Positions 5,816 through 9,084 of a stretch of DNA of 9,084 nucleotides are shown in pieces. The notes below the pieces were generated by a model. It worked only from the letters and a program-made list of their open reading frames with translations. It made no database searches and had not been told where the DNA came from. The number at the start of each line of letters is the position of its first letter. Position 1 is the first letter of the stretch. Source of the DNA: Acidobacteria bacterium UBA823 (GTDB lineage: Bacteria; Acidobacteriota; Vicinamibacteria; Vicinamibacterales; UBA823); contig DBHR01000022.1 of the NCBI GenBank assembly GCA_002296225.1, forward strand, positions 1-9,084. The letters run 5' to 3'. A program made the position numbers and the translations under genes.

Positions 5816-6667
5816 TCAGGGCAAGACAGTTACTCTCACGTGAGCGTTGGTCCAGCAGCACTGGAAACCGCCGCTGGCGCCGGATGAGTCGTTGGCCTGC
5901 GCCCGCAGCACGTAGGTGCCGGGCACACTGACCGTGACGGTCGTCCTCGTCTCGCCGGTCGTCTCGTCAGTTTCGGGACGAGGATCGCTGAAAACAACCT
6001 CTCCCTCACCACGGTACTTGCTCCACCGAATCCGCACCGGCGCTCCTTCGAGCGGACGCCGATTCGGGTCGACCTGCCCGTCATCGCTCGCCCACAGCGT
6101 CACGGTCAGCGACTCATTCACCGTCACCTCGTACTCGGCGCTGATTCCCAGTGGCGGACCTTGTTGGGGATCGCCCATCGGTGCGAACCTGACAGTCGGT
6201 GGCGTGTTGCCCTGCGCCGGTTCGCGGTAGGGCTCAACTTCCCAGTCCGGTTTGAGACTCATCGGCACTTGTGTCGCCTGGCCGTTCGCCACGATCGTCC
6301 AGGTGAGCGCTTGATCGCCAAAGTCAGGCGGCAGGGGAATGGCGAAGACCCCCCACGCCCGCCGGGGCAGAAAGTGCGTGGGCTGGTTGTAGTCCGGGCC
6401 TCCCGGTTCAATCCGATTGTCCGGTCCCACCGGGATATCGAGCACTTCTTCTGTGTTCCGGTTGAAGTACCCAACGAGCAAGCTGACCTGCCCGTCTGAA
6501 TCGCGAAACCACCCTTCGTACGCCGCGGTCACGCTCTGGCCTGAGGCTCGCATCGGAGCCAGCGGCAGCTCCTGCGTCAATAATCGTTCGGGCACGGCAA
6601 ATATACCGACGGTCAGAATCGCAGCGGTGCTCACCACACGCCTAGCGGGCAATCGCACTCGAATCAT
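5816..6667 (-). CDS. secreted hypothetical protein with Ig/PKD-like C-terminal region
   Basis: The ATG at 6665-6667 has AGGAG eight bases upstream and yields 283 residues. Its N-terminus MIRVRLPARRVVSTAAILTV resembles a signal peptide or anchor, possibly cleaved around residue 31 (LLTQ-E). The first half contains YEGWFRDSDGQVSLLVGYFNRN (50-71), LDIPVGPDNRIEPGGP (76-91), PTHFLPRRAWGVFAIPLP (96-113) and LTWTIVANGQ (121-130). The second half (about 154-283) has NTPPTVRF, LTVTLWASDDG and VSVPGTYVLRAQANDSSGA, the strand pattern of Ig/PKD/cadherin-like beta-sandwiches. Near the end GGFQCCWTNAHV contains vicinal cysteines 270-271. From memory this protein type often sits beside cytochrome c/PHM-like oxygenase genes in Acidobacteriota, as here (119 bp after the stop of 6787-8154). 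Role unknown; a periplasmic partner of the copper/heme protein is a guess. Confidence 0.8.
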   Translation of the reverse strand: MIRVRLPARRVVSTAAILTVGIFAVPERLLTQELPLAPMRASGQSVTAAYEGWFRDSDGQVSLLVGYFNRNTEEVLDIPVGPDNRIEPGGPDYNQPTHFLPRRAWGVFAIPLPPDFGDQALTWTIVANGQATQVPMSLKPDWEVEPYREPAQGNTPPTVRFAPMGDPQQGPPLGISAEYEVTVNESLTVTLWASDDGQVDPNRRPLEGAPVRIRWSKYRGEGEVVFSDPRPETDETTGETRTTVTVSVPGTYVLRAQANDSSGASGGFQCCWTNAHVRVTVLP

Positions 6668-6736
6668 CGCGGGCACTCCTGCTCTTGGAGATAGCGGAAC
6701 CGAAGCGGAGGATTTCAAGACCGTGTTTGGTGCGCG

Positions 6737-6772
6737 GACCGGCAGGGGCACTGCGGGTGCTCCCTGCCAGTC
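6737..6772. repeat. strong imperfect hairpin (11 bp + bulge + 4 bp) between cytochrome/oxygenase and Ig-like genes
   Basis: GACCGGCAGGG (6737-6747) pairs with CCCTGCCAGTC (6762-6772), 11 bp with one G-T pair. GCAC (6748-6751) continues the stem with GTGC (6757-6760) across a bulged T at 6761, closing a five-base loop (TGCGG). It lies 14 bases after the stop of the upstream gene and 69 bases before the start of the next. No T-run follows on either strand, so it is not a standard terminator. It may stabilise the 3' end of the first message, lower read-through into the second gene, or be a REP-like element. Confidence 0.7.
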
Positions 6773-6786
6773 GTCAAACAGTATGG

Positions 6787-8154
6787 TTATGGCTGTTGAT
6801 CAGTCAGTTCGAGCCTGTTCGCCTCGCGCTTGGCGACCTCGGCCTCGAGGTCTTCGTCACTCATGTAGGTGATGTTCACCCACGCATGCGCCATCTCATC
6901 AACCGTCCGGTCACCCCAACCCACCCACTGGGTAGGGTCAGGATTGTCACGATTCGCTGACGTGTTGTCGTGCCATGCGGTCACGCGCAGCAGGGTGCCC
7001 TTCGGCAGCAACGGCGCCACGTCGTCGGTATAGACATAGTTGTTATGCCAATCAAATTGGTATTGGTCGACGTGGCTCAGCATCTGACGCCTACCGTTGG
7101 GAAGCAACGCTTCCATCGACATCGCCTTGCCTCGTAGGTGCATGTGGGGCTGGAAGTTCTCGACCCGACCGGCCTTCTTCAGAGCAAAAAAGCCCTGATG
7201 CACCGAGACGGTATTCGGTGGAATATCGAGGCCACGGCTTCCACCTTCGATGCCGTGAATGAGGTGTAGCACTTGACGATATTTCGGCTCGTAGCCCTTG
7301 GGATGAAAGTAGATCGCGAGCTCGGCCGAATTGGTGATCTCCTCACCGACGGCGTGGTAGTGAATATCCCAGACGATTTTTGAACCGGGTAGCATCAGCT
7401 TACCGCTGTCGGACCGCGTAATCTCGCCCTGTTTACCAACAGCCCACTCCATGAAGAGCCCCGGTCCAATGTCATCGGGGTCGTTCCCGATCATGAACTC
7501 CGTTTCCTCCTGCTGGAGTCGCGCCAAAGCGTGGTGCATAATTCGCCGACCTTCAGGTGTCGACGGCCGGATCTCGATCGCCCGCACCCACCGCGGCTCG
7601 GTCACGCCAGTCTCGACGACCGGCTTATACCAGACGTCCTGTGCTTGTGCAGGCATGGTGTACGCCGGCGAGTTGATGATCAGACTGGGCGGGCCGAACA
7701 GTTCTTCGAAGTTCCAAGTTTCTCCTTCGGGCCAGGTCATCGGCCGCGGCATGTTGGCTAGATCGCCCATCGGCGCACCGTTGTCGACCCACTGCACGAT
7801 CGTTTCGATTTGCTCGACCGAGAGCGACCGGTCGTTCTTAAATTCCTGGATGCCGACCCGCTGGTCAAGATGCCACGGGGGCATCTCACGCGATTCGATG
7901 ACGGCCTTAATGCGCCGGGCCCACGGCCGCGTCTCACGGTAGGTGACGAGCGACATCGGCGCCATCGAGCCCTCACGGTGACACGCCTCGCACTTCTCCT
8001 GGAAGATCGGGGCAACATCACGCGTGTACGTGATCGACTGGTCGGACGACTGCGCCGACGCCGCCGATGCAAGCGCCGATAACACAGCGCCACACGCGAT
8101 TACACTCACGCCCAAGACCCGCCTCATCCCGCTACAGAACCGTGCATCTGCCAT
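6787..8154 (-). CDS. exported monoheme cytochrome c fused to PHM-like copper type II monooxygenase domain
   Basis: The 455-residue product has a signal peptide (hydrophobic core about 13-34, ASAAS-AQ). ATG 8154 has GGGAG seven bases upstream; ATG 8127 would shorten the n-region to a more typical length but has a weaker site. Residues about 42-130 are a small cytochrome c: TRDVAPIFQEKCEACH with heme site C55-C58-H59, Met64 or Met67 as possible sixth ligand, then MPPWH and WVDNGAP, as in cytochrome modules of planctomycete and acidobacterial proteins. The rest resembles peptidylglycine/dopamine hydroxylase-type copper enzymes. MHHAL (His207-208) and DIHYH (His265/267) would bind one copper; PHMHL (His337/339) and VDEMAH (Met421) the other. 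Order and rough spacing fit PHM. Such enzymes hydroxylate C-H bonds using two coppers and a reductant; the attached heme could supply electrons. Substrate unknown. It likely heads a two-gene unit with 5816-6667. Confidence 0.85.
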   Translation of the reverse strand: MADARFCSGMRRVLGVSVIACGAVLSALASAASAQSSDQSITYTRDVAPIFQEKCEACHREGSMAPMSLVTYRETRPWARRIKAVIESREMPPWHLDQRVGIQEFKNDRSLSVEQIETIVQWVDNGAPMGDLANMPRPMTWPEGETWNFEELFGPPSLIINSPAYTMPAQAQDVWYKPVVETGVTEPRWVRAIEIRPSTPEGRRIMHHALARLQQEETEFMIGNDPDDIGPGLFMEWAVGKQGEITRSDSGKLMLPGSKIVWDIHYHAVGEEITNSAELAIYFHPKGYEPKYRQVLHLIHGIEGGSRGLDIPPNTVSVHQGFFALKKAGRVENFQPHMHLRGKAMSMEALLPNGRRQMLSHVDQYQFDWHNNYVYTDDVAPLLPKGTLLRVTAWHDNTSANRDNPDPTQWVGWGDRTVDEMAHAWVNITYMSDEDLEAEVAKREANRLELTDQQP

Positions 8155-8573
8155 CGTGCACTCCCATATGTCGAATCACTCGGAACACCACGCGGCCCCG
8201 AGGGATCACTGTCAGCCGAACAGGGTCACCGTAACATTCTGCGAACGTAGCCAACGCCGATTCTATCGCCATTTCTGCCATTCCGCGCAACCCGAATTAA
8301 AATCGCTGAAAACCCCCTAGAACCCATCAACTTAAGCCGCTCCTGAAGTGAGTTTTCCTGCGTCTAAGCTGAGTTGACCCAAGATCCACCTTTGAGGCAA
8401 GGGCGAAAGAAGTGGAAGGCTCTAACTTAGAATGCCCGCTAATTAGGCCCAGTTTTAGAACTTGCTCGTTTTTGTTCGGTCTGGATTTTCGACCCGTTGT
8501 ATTTTTGGGACCCTTTCCGTAGTATCCTTGGGGCTCGTTTCATCAAAGTTTTCACCGTAGACGGGAGGGATCG
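8155..8573. other. divergent intergenic region (419 bp) with promoter-like sequence only
   Basis: No convincing gene is seen on either strand between two divergently transcribed genes. The part from about 8290 on is clearly AT-richer than the flanks and has several short T-runs, as expected for promoter DNA. Weak candidates are TTGCGC/TAGAAT on the minus strand (plus 8285-8290 and 8260-8265, 19-base spacer) for the cytochrome/oxygenase gene, and TTGTAT/TAGTAT on the plus strand (8497-8502 and 8520-8525, 17-base spacer) for the gene at 8574. Neither is strong enough to list separately. Confidence 0.5.
8563..8568 (+). promoter_or_regulatory. ribosome binding site indicating a CTG start
   Basis: GGGAGG lies five bases before CTG 8574-8576. 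There is no ATG, GTG or TTG at a usable distance in that frame; the first is GTG 8631, which would fall inside the hydrophobic helix. Confidence 0.5.
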
Positions 8574-9084
8574 CTGGATCGAAACGTTACGACTAGGCGC
8601 CGTGGCTCGTGGACCTCACTCGGCGGTTGGGTGATCCTTCTTGCCACTACCATTACGGTGCTGGCCGCGTTGCCGCCAGTCGTTGTTGACCGAGCCTTCT
8701 CAGTTCTACCCACCGTGCCGCGGAGCGCATGGACCGACACCACGCTCGCTGACCTGCCGCTTCCGGCTGGGATGCCGGAACCGCCACCGCCGCCGCAACT
8801 GTATCTCGTAGCGGCCGAGGCTCCGAGGCTCACGCCACTCGTTTCGTTCGACTGGGCAACTCGAACGGTGATGCCGTTGCAGTCTGCAGGGTCGCCGCCT
8901 AGCAGAGAGCGCGTGACATTGACGACGGAGATCTGGTCTCCTGACAGGATACGACAGTCGTTGAAGGTAGCTCGGTGGCACAGCGGATATACGGTGCCAA
9001 ACGCTGACGTGTTGCTGCCGTCTCCCGACCAGCGGACCGGATGGCCTACGACGGTCGGCTCCGGCGTCGCCAAGGCAGGGAAGG
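8574..9084 (+). CDS. membrane-anchored protein of unknown function, N-terminal part (runs off right edge)
   Basis: The plus-strand frame is open from a TAG at 8520-8522 to the window end. Starting at CTG 8574, behind a good GGGAGG site, it gives 170 visible residues. The N-terminus is a typical signal anchor: LDRNVTTRRRGSW (1-13) with Arg8-10, then a hydrophobic helix GGWVILLATTITVLAALPP (17-35). A Pro-rich stretch follows (PLPAGMPEPPPPPQ, 62-75), then a likely folded region with strand-like runs (LYLVAAEAP, ERVTLTTEIW, SLKVARWHSGY). This suggests an inner-membrane anchored periplasmic protein. I do not recognise the family. The opposite strand (8552-9073) is also open and shares the same wobble positions, so base composition does not settle the strand; the ribosome site and the anchored helix favour plus. 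The CTG start is unusual; a sequencing error at a normal start is possible. Confidence 0.5.
   Translation, partial: MDRNVTTRRRGSWTSLGGWVILLATTITVLAALPPVVVDRAFSVLPTVPRSAWTDTTLADLPLPAGMPEPPPPPQLYLVAAEAPRLTPLVSFDWATRTVMPLQSAGSPPSRERVTLTTEIWSPDRIRQSLKVARWHSGYTVPNADVLLPSPDQRTGWPTTVGSGVAKAGK

Noticed and set aside
6668..6751. Upstream extension of the Ig-like gene to an earlier in-frame start at 6751
   Set aside because: The ATG at 6667 has AGGAG at good spacing and begins a basic-then-hydrophobic signal. The extension would place 28 residues before it and overlap one arm of the hairpin.
8552..9073. Minus-strand open frame (173 codons, TTG start) at the right edge
   Set aside because: It shares wobble positions with the plus-strand frame, so composition cannot decide. 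It lacks a hydrophobic or domain signature, and its Gly run is just the complement of the Pro run. The plus frame has a ribosome site and a transmembrane anchor. Rejected with moderate confidence only.

Overview
The window is a GC-rich bacterial chromosomal segment made almost entirely of envelope and exported proteins, with no RNA gene, CRISPR array or mobile element that I can see. Heme c and copper-oxygenase-like domains, many hypothetical secreted proteins, and a duplicated carboxypeptidase-regulatory-like/TPR family fit an environmental Acidobacteriota-type genome (Vicinamibacteria would be my guess). That is an inference from protein style, not a phylogenetic result.

Layout. The left edge (1-240, minus) holds the first 32 residues of a MATE-type efflux transporter, preceded by a possible tiny membrane protein whose stop abuts the transporter's ATG. 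A plus-strand run follows: a secreted DsrE/DsrF-like protein (406-990), a secreted protein made of two copies of one cysteine-containing module (1013-2074), and a lipoprotein diheme cytochrome c resembling thiosulfate dehydrogenase TsdA (2199-3293). The first two are 22 bp apart and probably co-transcribed. The cytochrome follows 124 bp later, behind an AT-rich leader with a perfect GTGACA/TGTCAC dyad. Together these suggest a periplasmic sulfur-compound redox function, which is an inference.

Convergent to these, on the minus strand, are two tandem paralogs (3438-4457 and 4655-5650), each with a signal peptide, a beta-sandwich regulatory-like domain and TPR-like helices. The duplication extends about 125 bp beyond both stop codons. 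The upstream copy has a good sigma70-type promoter and a rho-independent terminator; the downstream copy lacks the terminator.

Further along the minus strand is a pair: a cytochrome c fused to a PHM-like copper type II ascorbate-dependent monooxygenase domain (6787-8154), then a secreted protein ending in an Ig/PKD-like region (5816-6667). A 15-bp hairpin lies between them. After an AT-richer 419-bp intergenic region, a plus-strand gene with a membrane-anchored N-terminus runs off the right edge. It seems to start at a non-standard CTG placed behind a strong Shine-Dalgarno sequence.

The most interesting items are the DsrE / twin-module / TsdA-like group, the conserved post-stop segment of the TPR paralogs, the strong unexplained hairpin, and the CTG-start gene.
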